NCBI GenBank assembly: GCA_031295385.1
Contig: JAUMOL010000034.1
Location: 1 to 41,635 of the forward strand
Direction of reading: 5' to 3'
Source: Collinsella sp.
GTDB taxonomy: Bacteria; Actinomycetota; Coriobacteriia; Coriobacteriales; Coriobacteriaceae
Length of the DNA: 41,635 nt
The notes beneath the pieces are model-generated. The model did no database searches, was not told the DNA's origin, and worked only from the letters and a program-made list of their open reading frames with translations. Below, one piece after another: positions 16,498 to 24,339 of the stretch. Position numbers and translations under genes: made by a program. How positions within the stretch are numbered: the stretch's first letter is position 1; every line of letters begins with the position of its first letter.

Positions 16498-17349
16498 CTA
16501 GGCCAAAGAACACGGGTAGAACGTTTGGTTAAAGAAGTCGACGACTTCGTTTTCGAACGCATTGATGCGCTCGTGAGCGTATTTTGCATAGATGATATGC
16601 CTCCGGTCACACTCAAGACCGTTGAATACGGCAAACTGATCCTTGGGGTCGCTCGCGGCATCCATAAGCGATGTGCCCATGAGAACCGATCCGCGCACCC
16701 GAGACGACAGCGCCTCAAGGCCACCGGGAATTGGATTGGCAACCGCCGTGCAGGCAAGGCCACACTTATCCAAGGCGGAGACCGCCAAAGCGACACCGCC
16801 ACCAAGGCCCTCGCCCCATGCAAAGATGCGGTCGGGGTCCATGCCATCAAGATTGCGCGCCACCTTCGCCAGCGCGCAACCCCAACGGACGCGCTCGACA
16901 AAAGCGGGCGAAGAAATCCCCCGCTGCAGGTCGTCCGCACCAGCAACATCGTCATCCAGCGCGAGGACGGCATACCCCATGGCGGCAAATCTCGTCATGT
17001 GATGCCAGCCACGCACAGGCCGATCGATGTCGTGGAACATCAGGCACAACGGCACGCACTCAGATACTCGGGCACGACCGACAGGCTCGATCAAACGAGC
17101 GTGAATCGCATCGTCACCGAGCTCAAAGGAGACCTCCGAGTAACGGGCGCAGGGGTTAACAAAGTCAATCGCCGTAATGGTCAGGCCTTGAATCTCAAGA
17201 TTCGAAGCGCATGTCTCTAAATCAGAAACATCTGCTTGGACATCACCGCGCCAGTCCCGATATTCTGCGAGCCTTGACGAAACCGTTCCAGGAATTCCCA
17301 TGAGCCCGGGGACAATCAGCTCATTGACATTGCTCTCGCACTTAGACAT
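16498..17349 (-). CDS. CE7-like alpha/beta hydrolase lacking its catalytic serine (pseudoenzyme)
   Basis: A 283-aa shortened relative of the esterase just upstream. The two align through DRIFAWGEGLGGGVALAVSAL against SRVFVNGASQGGGLGIATCAL, and through DQFAVFNGLECDRRH against TQFAVYNNLTCEKRH. The nucleophile motif GASQGG has become GEGLGG (179-184): Ser is Gly181. The acid Asp230 and His259 are kept in place. The CE7 PGQGG stretch is replaced by VAGADD, and about 40 residues are missing. The frame is intact with no stops, so it is kept as a coding sequence, perhaps a binding partner. Its ATG overlaps the upstream gene by 8 nt (ATGTCTAA); nanA follows after 68 bp. Confidence 0.72.
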   Translation of the reverse strand: MSKCESNVNELIVPGLMGIPGTVSSRLAEYRDWRGDVQADVSDLETCASNLEIQGLTITAIDFVNPCARYSEVSFELGDDAIHARLIEPVGRARVSECVPLCLMFHDIDRPVRGWHHMTRFAAMGYAVLALDDDVAGADDLQRGISSPAFVERVRWGCALAKVARNLDGMDPDRIFAWGEGLGGGVALAVSALDKCGLACTAVANPIPGGLEALSSRVRGSVLMGTSLMDAASDPKDQFAVFNGLECDRRHIIYAKYAHERINAFENEVVDFFNQTFYPCSLA

Positions 17350-18319
17350 GAGCCTCCCCTCCCTTGCAGAAAAACGGAATGATCAGATCGTCAAAATCCT
17401 GAATCTCCTCGTGGCCAAAGCCTTCAAAGAACTCATGACGCTTTTCACAGGTCAGGTTGTTATAGACCGCAAACTGCGTCGCTGGCGGACAGACGATATC
17501 GGCTGTGCCGGTGCCAAACAGCACAGGGCATTTGACCATAGGGGCAAAGTTCTTGGAATCGAAGTACGCCAGCTTGGCATAGGCTTCGTCAATACGAGTC
17601 GAGTCCTCGTCAAACCAGCGAGACCAATAGCGCAGGCCCTCGTAGGCAATGTCGTCGGCATCCAAATCCCAGACTAGGCGGAAATCCGACAGGAAGGGAT
17701 AGAGGATGGCGGCACGATTGATAAGCTCGCTGTTAAGCGCACAGGTCGCAATGCCCAAACCGCCACCCTGCGACGCGCCGTTCACAAACACACGGGAAAG
17801 ATCGATGCCCTCAAGCTCGCGAACAATACGGCACAGAATGCGAATATCTTGGTGCAAGCGGACATAGTAGAGGTTGGCCGGGTCGCCGTCGATACCGGCG
17901 ACGATATGGCCCGCGACCGTTGTGCCCTCAAATCCGCCAATGTCCTCGGAGGGACCTCCTTGGCCGGGGCAATCGAGGGCGATGAGTGCCATGCCCATGC
18001 CCGCAAACGACGCCTGCTCAAACCAGCTGCGGCTTGCACCCGGATACCCATGGAACTGAAGCACCAATGGCACGGGCTCGTCCGAGACGGGTTTAAGGTA
18101 CTTGGCATGCAGGCGAGCGCCACACATGCCGGTATACCAGAGGTCGAAAAGCTGGCAGGTCACGGCATCGGTGACCGATGCCGTCTCGATCGCATAGTCA
18201 AGCCCAACGGCGTCGGCCTCGGCCATGCGATCCTTCCAAAAGAGATCGAAATCTGATGGACGGGGCATGGCGCCTCGATATTCACCAAATTGATGTTGTA
18301 GCTCCTGAGCACTTGGCAT
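17342..18319 (-). CDS. CE7-family acetyl esterase (cephalosporin-C deacetylase/AXE1 type)
   Basis: Serine esterase removing acetyl groups from sugars; in this locus O-acetyl sialic acid is the likely substrate, which is inference. 325 aa, the family size. Seen: FHGYPGASRSW oxyanion region (89-99), DCPGQGG (117-122), nucleophile elbow GASQGG with Ser183, Asp274 in GTADIVCPP and His303 in GFGHEE. The ATG was chosen over a TTG 15 nt earlier; the nearest AAAGG is about 14 nt away, so initiation may be weak. No signal peptide, so it acts in the cytoplasm on imported sugar. It follows the ATPase gene by 80 bp. Confidence 0.82.
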   Translation of the reverse strand: MPSAQELQHQFGEYRGAMPRPSDFDLFWKDRMAEADAVGLDYAIETASVTDAVTCQLFDLWYTGMCGARLHAKYLKPVSDEPVPLVLQFHGYPGASRSWFEQASFAGMGMALIALDCPGQGGPSEDIGGFEGTTVAGHIVAGIDGDPANLYYVRLHQDIRILCRIVRELEGIDLSRVFVNGASQGGGLGIATCALNSELINRAAILYPFLSDFRLVWDLDADDIAYEGLRYWSRWFDEDSTRIDEAYAKLAYFDSKNFAPMVKCPVLFGTGTADIVCPPATQFAVYNNLTCEKRHEFFEGFGHEEIQDFDDLIIPFFCKGGEAHV

Positions 18320-18355
18320 GGCTCGTGAACCCAACCTTTCGAAATCGCAACGGAG

Positions 18356-18383
18356 GTGCGCCCGGCAAGGGAACCGGGCGCAC
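18356..18383 (-). other. Hairpin between the transporter ATPase and esterase genes
   Basis: Ten-bp perfect stem GTGCGCCCGG (18356-18365) with CCGGGCGCAC (18374-18383) and an 8-nt loop. No U-tract follows on the minus strand, so it looks more like a 3'-end stabiliser or pause than a full terminator. Confidence 0.6.
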
Positions 18384-18399
18384 GGGAGGGAAAGCGAGG

Positions 18400-19227
18400 C
18401 TACTCGCCGAGCTTGGGATGCAGCAGCGACGGCGCAGCGCCGAGCAGCATCTTGGTGTAGGGGTCCTGGGGATGCTGGAAGACCTGCTTGGCCTCGCCCT
18501 GCTCGACGATCTTGCCGCCATTCATGACGATGATGTCGTCAGAGATATAGCGGACCGTCTGGATGTCATGGCTAATGAACACCATGGCCAGGCCGAGCTC
18601 CTTCTTAAGGTCGGTCAGCAGGTTCAGGATCTGCGCGCGGACCGAAACGTCCAGAGCTGAGGTGGGCTCGTCGGCGATGATGGCGTCGGGGTTCAGCGAC
18701 AGGGCACGGGCAATTGCCACGCGCTGGCGCTGACCACCCGAAAGCTGGCCGGGAAGAACCTCGGCGGCAGAGCTGGGCAGACCGGTGAGCTCCAGGAGCT
18801 CCTTGACGCGCTTCTCCTGCTCTGCCTCGGTGCCCAGATTGTGGACGCGCATGGGATCGAGCAGTTGCTCGCGAACGACCATGCGCGGGTTGAGCGCCGT
18901 GGCCGGGTTTTGGAACACGACCGAGATGACTCGACCCATGTGGCGACGGTCCTCGGCGGTACGTTTGGTAACGTCCTTGCCCTTAAAGTAGACCTTGCCG
19001 CTCGTGGGGGCCTGCAGGCCGCACATGACGTTGGCGGTGGTGGACTTACCACAACCGGACTCGCCGACGATGCCGATCGTCTGACCGGGCATGAGCTTAA
19101 TCGTTACACCCTGGACGGCGTGAACCAGGTTGGGGTGCAGAATCGAGCCGGTACGGGTCCTAAAGGTGACGTGGACGTCATCAAGGAAGATGATCGGCTC
19201 GACGCCGTTGACTGCGGTCTCGCTCAT
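18400..19227 (-). CDS. Opp/Dpp-family ABC transporter ATPase, probable sialic acid importer
   Basis: ATP-binding subunit of the second importer, 275 aa. Walker A GESGCGKS (55-62), Q106 in VVFQNPATALNP, LSGGQ (162-166) and Walker B AIIADEP (182-188). The C-terminus ends at about GAAPSLLHPKLGE, so the Opp-type C-terminal extension with its cysteines is absent. Its ATG directly follows the stop of the permease-ATPase fusion with no gap, and GGAGG lies eight bases upstream. Known sialic-acid importers of this family (SatABCD, SiaEFGI, from memory) have a separate ATPase like this. Confidence 0.85.
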   Translation of the reverse strand: MSETAVNGVEPIIFLDDVHVTFRTRTGSILHPNLVHAVQGVTIKLMPGQTIGIVGESGCGKSTTANVMCGLQAPTSGKVYFKGKDVTKRTAEDRRHMGRVISVVFQNPATALNPRMVVREQLLDPMRVHNLGTEAEQEKRVKELLELTGLPSSAAEVLPGQLSGGQRQRVAIARALSLNPDAIIADEPTSALDVSVRAQILNLLTDLKKELGLAMVFISHDIQTVRYISDDIIVMNGGKIVEQGEAKQVFQHPQDPYTKMLLGAAPSLLHPKLGE

Positions 19228-21243
19228 CTACATCACCTCCGCGTGAGGGGTCAAACCATTTGCCTTGAGCACCTCGTCGGGGAGCTCGGAATAGAAGTGC
19301 TCGGTGCCGGGCACGCGCTTGAAGACCGGACGGGTGTCCAGGCCAATACGCGGATGGCTCGAGCGGGGCGCGAAGCGATCGCCCTTGGGGAAATCGCGCG
19401 GGCTCGGAACGGCGCCGGGCACCTGGTGCAGGCGGCCCGAACCGCTCTCGATGGACAGAACGGAACCCAGAAGACCGCGGGTGTACTCGTGGATCGGGTT
19501 GGTGAGCAGCTCCTTGGTGGGTGCCTGCTCGATAACCTGGCCAGCGTACATAACCGTGATGTTGTGGGCGACCTCGGCGACCAGCGCCAGGTCGTGCGAA
19601 ACGAAGATCATGGCAAAGCCGAGCTTGGCCTGAAGATCGTTGAGCAGCTTGATGACCTGCTTCTGGACGGTAACGTCCAGAGCGGTCGTGGGCTCGTCGC
19701 AGATGACCAGCTTGGGGTCGCGAGTAAGGGCCATAGCGATCAGGACACGCTGACGCTGGCCGCCGGAAAGCTCGTGCGGATAGCTCTCGAGCGTGCGCTT
19801 GGGATCGAGGCCGACGAGCTCCAGGAGCTCCTCGGCGCTGCGGGTTCCGCCGCGCTTGGTGAGCTGCTTCATCTGGGCAGAGATGAGCATAGAGGGGTTG
19901 AGCGAGGACAGGGCGTCCTGATAGACCATGGCGATATCGGTACCGCGCAGGCCGAACCACTCCTTCTTGCTCATCTTGAGCAGGTCACGGCCCTCCCAGA
20001 GAACCTCGCCGGAAAGATGCTCGTCATCGTCGGTCAGGCCCATGATGGCCAGCGTGGTGATGGACTTACCGCAACCGGACTCGCCCACCAGGCCCATGGT
20101 CTGACCAGGACGAACGTCAAAGTTGACATGGTCGACGACGTTGATATCACCGTGATGCTCAAACTGAATGCAGAAGTCGCGGACCGAGAGAATCGGCTCA
20201 ACGGACTCGTCGGGCACGTGGCGATCGTCACGCTTGAGCTCGACATCGCGCAGGGCGCCAAGGCGAGCGGAGAGGGACTGGGCCTGCTCCTTGTAGGCGC
20301 GAACGGGGTCGGAGACCAGCAGATCGGCCTCGCGACGCTTGGAGGAATCGGTCGGATCCAGGGCGGCGGAGGGAGCAGCAGCCATGGCGTCGGTAATGCC
20401 CTCGGAGAGGATGTTGAGCGCCAGGCAGGTGATCATGATGGCCAGGCCCGGGAACAGCGCCTGCCACCAACGGCCAGCGAGCACGCCGCCGCGGGCGTCG
20501 GCGAGGATGTTGCCCCAGGTAGCGGTGGGCTCCTGGATACCAGCGCCGATGAAGGTCAGCGAGGCCTCGAAGATGATGGCGTCGGCGACCAGGGTAACGG
20601 TAAAGACCATGATCGGGGCGATGCAGTTACGCAGAACATGCTTGATCAAAATCCACGGAGCCTTGGCGCCGGAAACGATGACCGCGCGGACATAGTCTTC
20701 GCCGTACTCGGACACGATGTTGGCGCGCACGATACGGGCAATCTGCGGAGTGTACATAAAGCCGATGGCGAAGATAATCGACGGCACGGAGTTGCCCAGG
20801 ATGGAGACGAAGACGGCCGCGAGGGCGATGCCCGGGATGGACATGATGATGTCCAAGATACGCATGATCGTCTCGGAGACGGCCTTGCGCGAAACCGCTG
20901 CAAGGGCGCCCACGACCGAGCCGCAGACCAGAGCCATGGCGGTGGCGCCAAAGCCGATGATCAGCGAGTAACGACCACCGTAGAGCATACGCGACAGAAT
21001 GTCGCGACCCTTATCGTCGGTACCGAAGATAAATCCGTTGCCGGGAGCCTGGCGAGCCGTAAAGATCTCGACCGGGCTATAGGGGGCAAGAAGGGGCGCC
21101 AGAATCGCAGTCAGGGCGACCAGCACCAGCACGACGGCGGCAATCTTAGAAGACAGCGTCATCTTCTTCCAGCCACCGAGCTTGAGCCCCTTGGAGGCAG
21201 CCTTCTCGAGCTGCTCGGTTTGCTTCTCTCGAATCTTTACCAT
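19228..21243 (-). CDS. Fused ABC permease-ATPase of an Opp/Dpp-family importer
   Basis: A single 671-aa chain combining an OppC-type permease with an OppD-type ATPase. Permease part (about 30-285): FGTDDKGRDILSRMLYGGR, EAA loop DYVRAVIVSGAKAPWILIKHVLRN (about 183-206) and C-terminal LNILSEGITDAM. A charged linker (about 290-345) follows. ATPase part: Walker A GESGCGKS (387-394), LSGGQ (492-496), Walker B LVICDEP (512-518). In the C-terminal extension the usual GCRF..RCP reads GDRFAPRSSH (621-630), so the cysteines are Asp622 and Ser628. There is no frameshift at the junction. From memory, SiaG of Corynebacterium and SatC of Haemophilus ducreyi have similar fusions; this supports sialic acid as substrate. 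Confidence 0.9.
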   Translation of the reverse strand: MVKIREKQTEQLEKAASKGLKLGGWKKMTLSSKIAAVVLVLVALTAILAPLLAPYSPVEIFTARQAPGNGFIFGTDDKGRDILSRMLYGGRYSLIIGFGATAMALVCGSVVGALAAVSRKAVSETIMRILDIIMSIPGIALAAVFVSILGNSVPSIIFAIGFMYTPQIARIVRANIVSEYGEDYVRAVIVSGAKAPWILIKHVLRNCIAPIMVFTVTLVADAIIFEASLTFIGAGIQEPTATWGNILADARGGVLAGRWWQALFPGLAIMITCLALNILSEGITDAMAAAPSAALDPTDSSKRREADLLVSDPVRAYKEQAQSLSARLGALRDVELKRDDRHVPDESVEPILSVRDFCIQFEHHGDINVVDHVNFDVRPGQTMGLVGESGCGKSITTLAIMGLTDDDEHLSGEVLWEGRDLLKMSKKEWFGLRGTDIAMVYQDALSSLNPSMLISAQMKQLTKRGGTRSAEELLELVGLDPKRTLESYPHELSGGQRQRVLIAMALTRDPKLVICDEPTTALDVTVQKQVIKLLNDLQAKLGFAMIFVSHDLALVAEVAHNITVMYAGQVIEQAPTKELLTNPIHEYTRGLLGSVLSIESGSGRLHQVPGAVPSPRDFPKGDRFAPRSSHPRIGLDTRPVFKRVPGTEHFYSELPDEVLKANGLTPHAEVM

Positions 21244-21246
21244 AAT

Positions 21247-22203
21247 CTACACCGTCCTGATGCGCGGGTTGATGAGCAGGTAGAGCATGTCAACCACGAT
21301 GTTGATGATGATGAAGGCAAGAGCAACGACGATGACGACGCCCTGAACCAGGTTCGCCTCGTTGCCCTGAACGCCCTGCAGAATCGCGGTGCCCATGCCG
21401 GGGAGGTTGAAGATAACCTCGATGACGACGGCGCCGCCCATGAGGTAACCGATCTTAAGACCGAGGGTGGTGACCGGGGTGATCAGCGCATTGCGAAGAA
21501 CGTTGATGCCGACGACGACCTTCTCGGGAACGCCGGCGCCGCGAGCCATACGGACATAATCCTTGTCGAGCTCCTCGACCATGGCGGTACGCACGATACG
21601 AGTCATCTGGCCCGTCAGCGGAAATGCCAAGGCGATAGCGGGCATGATCATACGTCCCAGATAGCCAACCGGATTCGTGGTGAAGTGAGGCAGAGCACCC
21701 GATGCCGGGAGCACCTTAAGGTAGGAAGAGAACAGAAGGATCAACAGAACGGCAAGCCAGAACGACGGGGTTGCCAAGCCGGCAATGGAAAAGACGCGGA
21801 TCACTTGGTCCGGCCATTTGTCGCGATACAGTGCCGCGATGACGCCGAGCAAAAACGAAACGACCGCACCGATGGCAAGACCGATGAAGGTCAGCTGCAT
21901 CGTGACGGGCAGGGCCGTGGAGATGCGCTTGGCAACGGAGTTGCGAGCAGCACCATAGGTGCCCATGTCGCCATGGATCAAATCGCCCATATAGCGCACG
22001 TAGCGCACGGGCCAGGGGTCGTCCAGACCATACTTCTCATGGTACTCGGCAACCGCCTCTGGCGAGGCGCCGTCACCCAACGCCGTGTAGGCGGGGTCGG
22101 TCTTGGAGAACGACATAAGGAAGAACACCAGGACGGTGACGCCCAATGCCATGATCGGCAGCGCCACAAGACGCCTTCCAATCAAACGTAGCAAGTTGTT
22201 CAC
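21247..22203 (-). CDS. ABC transporter permease (OppB/DppB family), probable sialic acid importer
   Basis: Membrane subunit, 318 aa from a GTG start (VNNLLRLIGRRLVALP) with GGGGAGA five bases upstream. About six helices. EAA loop DYVRMARGAGVPEKVVVGINVLRN and C-terminal LLINPRIRTV are typical. It lacks the long extracytoplasmic insert seen in OppB of the first system. The fused gene begins 3 bp downstream; the binding-protein gene lies 157 bp upstream across a hairpin. Confidence 0.9.
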   Translation of the reverse strand: MNNLLRLIGRRLVALPIMALGVTVLVFFLMSFSKTDPAYTALGDGASPEAVAEYHEKYGLDDPWPVRYVRYMGDLIHGDMGTYGAARNSVAKRISTALPVTMQLTFIGLAIGAVVSFLLGVIAALYRDKWPDQVIRVFSIAGLATPSFWLAVLLILLFSSYLKVLPASGALPHFTTNPVGYLGRMIMPAIALAFPLTGQMTRIVRTAMVEELDKDYVRMARGAGVPEKVVVGINVLRNALITPVTTLGLKIGYLMGGAVVIEVIFNLPGMGTAILQGVQGNEANLVQGVVIVVALAFIIINIVVDMLYLLINPRIRTV

Positions 22204-22264
22204 GTTCTCTCCCCTTTCTTTTGTCGGTAGGACCAACTGGTATATGAGTACGGATACTCATTAC

Positions 22265-22298
22265 AAGACCCGAGCGACATCGTTGCCGCCCGGGTCTT
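22265..22298 (-). terminator. Hairpin between binding-protein and permease genes
   Basis: Eight-bp perfect stem AAGACCCG (22265-22272) with CGGGTCTT (22291-22298). The run after it is GTAATGAG, so it is an attenuator or stabiliser more than a full terminator. It would let the binding protein be made in excess of the membrane parts, as in the first opp operon. Confidence 0.55.
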
Positions 22299-22360
22299 TG
22301 TTTCAACTATGAGGATACGGTCCCAACGACCGACATCCTGCATACAGACTCAAGCGAGTC

Positions 22361-23974
22361 TTACGCCTTGACGGTCGCAACGCCCCTGAAGGACATGCTC
22401 GTCGTGCCGATGCCCTTGAAGCCATCGAGGGCCTCGCCGTTGGGCGCAGTGGACGGATCGTCCCAGGAAGCGGAGACGGTCTTGACGTGGACAACGGGGT
22501 ACAGAACGGCGTTGTCGGCAATGATGTCGAAGCACTCGTTCCACTTCTTCTGCTGCTCGTCGCCCTCGGCGGCAAGAGCCTCGTCCATGAGACCGTGGAG
22601 CTTCTGCCACTCAGCGGACTCCTTCCACGGGCAACGGGTCTGCATCCAGACGTTGTCGCCGTACCACCAGTTGAGCAGCAGGTCGGGGTCGGCGCCGAAG
22701 CAGGAAGGATCGCCAGGGGCAAGGAGGATATCGTAGGCCTCGCCGCCGTCGATGGCAGCGTAGGTGGCCGGCGAGGTATCGGTCTGGATGGTCACATCGA
22801 AGCCGAGAGCGTCGAGGTCGTTCTTGACCTGGGCGGCCATGCCCTTAATCTGCTCGTTGTCGGTGGTGCGCAGGGTGATGGCACCCGGGGTGATGCCAGA
22901 CTCCTCGATGAGCTTCTTAGCCTTCTTGGCGTCGGTCTTGTACACCGTGGAAGCCTCATGATAGTTGGTGAAGCTCTTGGGCAGGTAGCAGCTGGCAGCG
23001 GTGGCAAGGCCGGCGAAGGTGTTGCTGACCATCTTCTCAGTGTCGAGCGCATACATGACAGCCTGACGGACCTTGACGTTGTTCCAAGGCTCCTTGGCGA
23101 CGTTGAACATGATGAAGCGGGTGCCGAAACCCTGAACGTTATCGATCTTGCAGCCGGCGCTCTCGAGCTGGTCGACGGCGTCAGCGGTAACGAGCTCCAT
23201 AACGAGCGTGGAGCCCTCCTGCTGAGCGGTAACGCGAGCGGTGGGGTCGGTCAGGATGCTGTACTGGATCTTCTTATCCTCGGCAGCATATTCACCGTTG
23301 TACTCGGGGTTGGGAACCAGAGTGATCTCGGTATCGGAGATAGAGTCGTACATCCAGGGGCCGGAACCGATCGGCTGCTTGGCGCGATCCTCCTCGGTCT
23401 GGGTGGCCGGGGTAACGCGGACGATGGCCAGACGATCCTTGAGCAGGGAGAAGTTGGGGACCTTGGTCTTGACCGTCACGGTGCTGGCGTCCTTGGCCTC
23501 GATGGACTCGAAGGGCTGGAAGAACGGAGCATAGGTAGCGGAAGCGGCGCAAGCGGTGTAGGAGGCAACGACATCGTCAGCGGTGACCTCGGTGCCATCG
23601 GAGAACTTGGCACCCTTACGGATGGTGACCTCGAAAGTGGTGTCGTCCACAGACTTGGGATCGTCGGTGGCGAGCTCGTTGAAGGTGCTGTAGTCGTGGT
23701 AATCGATGCCGTAGAGGCCCTCGACGACGTGCCAGTTAGCACCCAGGCCCACAGCGGAGCCGGTGCTGGCGGGATCGAAGCTGGACGGAGCGTAAGCGGA
23801 ACCAGCGGTGATCACGCCGCCGCCACGGTTGGCGGAATCGGTGGAACCGGAAGCGGAACCCTCGTCGCTAGAGCTGCCACCGCAGCCGGTGAGACCAAGC
23901 CCTGCGACAGCAGCGACGCTGCCGGTGAGGCCGAGGAACGAGCGCCTGGACATACCCTTGTTGATGATGGCCAT
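22361..23974 (-). CDS. SBP family 5 lipoprotein, probable sialic acid-binding component
   Basis: Extracytoplasmic receptor of the second importer, 537 aa. Start MAIINKGMSRRSFLGL has AGGAGA four bases upstream. The signal has a Tat motif SRRSFLG (Arg10-Arg11), a hydrophobic stretch and lipobox LTGC (Cys31), then a Ser/Gly linker. Family parts: FEVTIRKGAKFSDGTEVTADDVVASY and PIGSGPWMYDS. It is first in the operon, before a permease, a permease-ATPase fusion and an ATPase. Databases would probably call it a peptide-binding protein; the downstream nan genes suggest sialic acid. Peptide or nickel cannot be excluded from sequence. Confidence 0.82.
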   Translation of the reverse strand: MAIINKGMSRRSFLGLTGSVAAVAGLGLTGCGGSSSDEGSASGSTDSANRGGGVITAGSAYAPSSFDPASTGSAVGLGANWHVVEGLYGIDYHDYSTFNELATDDPKSVDDTTFEVTIRKGAKFSDGTEVTADDVVASYTACAASATYAPFFQPFESIEAKDASTVTVKTKVPNFSLLKDRLAIVRVTPATQTEEDRAKQPIGSGPWMYDSISDTEITLVPNPEYNGEYAAEDKKIQYSILTDPTARVTAQQEGSTLVMELVTADAVDQLESAGCKIDNVQGFGTRFIMFNVAKEPWNNVKVRQAVMYALDTEKMVSNTFAGLATAASCYLPKSFTNYHEASTVYKTDAKKAKKLIEESGITPGAITLRTTDNEQIKGMAAQVKNDLDALGFDVTIQTDTSPATYAAIDGGEAYDILLAPGDPSCFGADPDLLLNWWYGDNVWMQTRCPWKESAEWQKLHGLMDEALAAEGDEQQKKWNECFDIIADNAVLYPVVHVKTVSASWDDPSTAPNGEALDGFKGIGTTSMSFRGVATVKA

Positions 23975-24043
23975 GTCTTCTCCTATCAATAGAGAATCTT
24001 ACTCGGGAGCACCTAGACTTGCCCCCGCGCAACTTGCGGACGA

Positions 24044-24071
24044 TATATACCTTACCTACCGACGAACCCAA
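24044..24071 (-). promoter_or_regulatory. Candidate promoter of the sialic acid importer operon
   Basis: On the minus strand: TTGGGT (complement of 24066-24071), 16-bp spacer with the direct repeat GGTAGGTAAGGTA, and TATATA (complement of 24044-24049). Start would be about 60 nt before the binding-protein ATG. The GGTA repeats recall the GGTATA half-sites of E. coli NanR, a weak resemblance. A second option is TTGTCA (24144-24149) and TAGTAA (24121-24126) at 17 bp. The remaining part of this gene-free stretch, 24176-24339, shows only a weak 7-bp hairpin (24200-24220) and no terminator for uvrC. Confidence 0.45.
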
Positions 24072-24092
24072 CTGAGGTGCCGCGCTCGGCGA

Positions 24093-24175
24093 CCGATACA
24101 TACATACGCTTGAACGGTATTTACTACCGTTCACCGAATTCGTTGACAAACGATTCGCCAGACAGTATGTATCGG
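24093..24175 (-). promoter_or_regulatory. Three-way-junction-like inverted repeats upstream of the importer operon
   Basis: An outer 11-bp perfect repeat CCGATACATAC (24093-24103) and GTATGTATCGG (24165-24175) encloses two hairpins. Hairpin A: GAACGGTA (24112-24119) and TACCGTTC (24125-24132), 8 bp, 5-nt spacer. Hairpin B: 24135-24144 with 24149-24157, 9 bp with one bulged T, tetraloop. This could be RNA (a leader of the operon) or two nested DNA operators. Hairpin A overlaps a possible -10. All pairs are Watson-Crick, so the strand is not shown. Confidence 0.6.
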
Positions 24176-24339
24176 CGAGGTGAGATATCAGTCTTCGTCA
24201 ACCCGCAGGATAGCAGGGTTGCTCACCATGACTAGTCAAACGTTTTAGCGTTAATAAAACCCGAAACCAGCATGCAATCATAGCGAAATGAATGGTTGAA
24301 AATCACGCAATCATGTATATCAGTAGTTTAGAAGCGCAT

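Noticed and set aside
18178..18319. A plus-strand gene overlapping the esterase start
   Set aside because: Open frames here are shadows of the esterase and ATPase genes on the minus strand.
18841..22191. A 1116-codon open frame on the plus strand, antisense to the importer genes
   Set aside because: It mirrors three well-supported genes on the minus strand with clear ABC motifs. Its product is a low-complexity string rich in Asp, His and Gly with no domain, as expected for an antisense frame in biased G+C-rich codons.
24200..24220. A terminator for uvrC
   Set aside because: Only about 7 pairs with a bulge and no U-run on the minus strand; uvrC may read on toward the importer operon.
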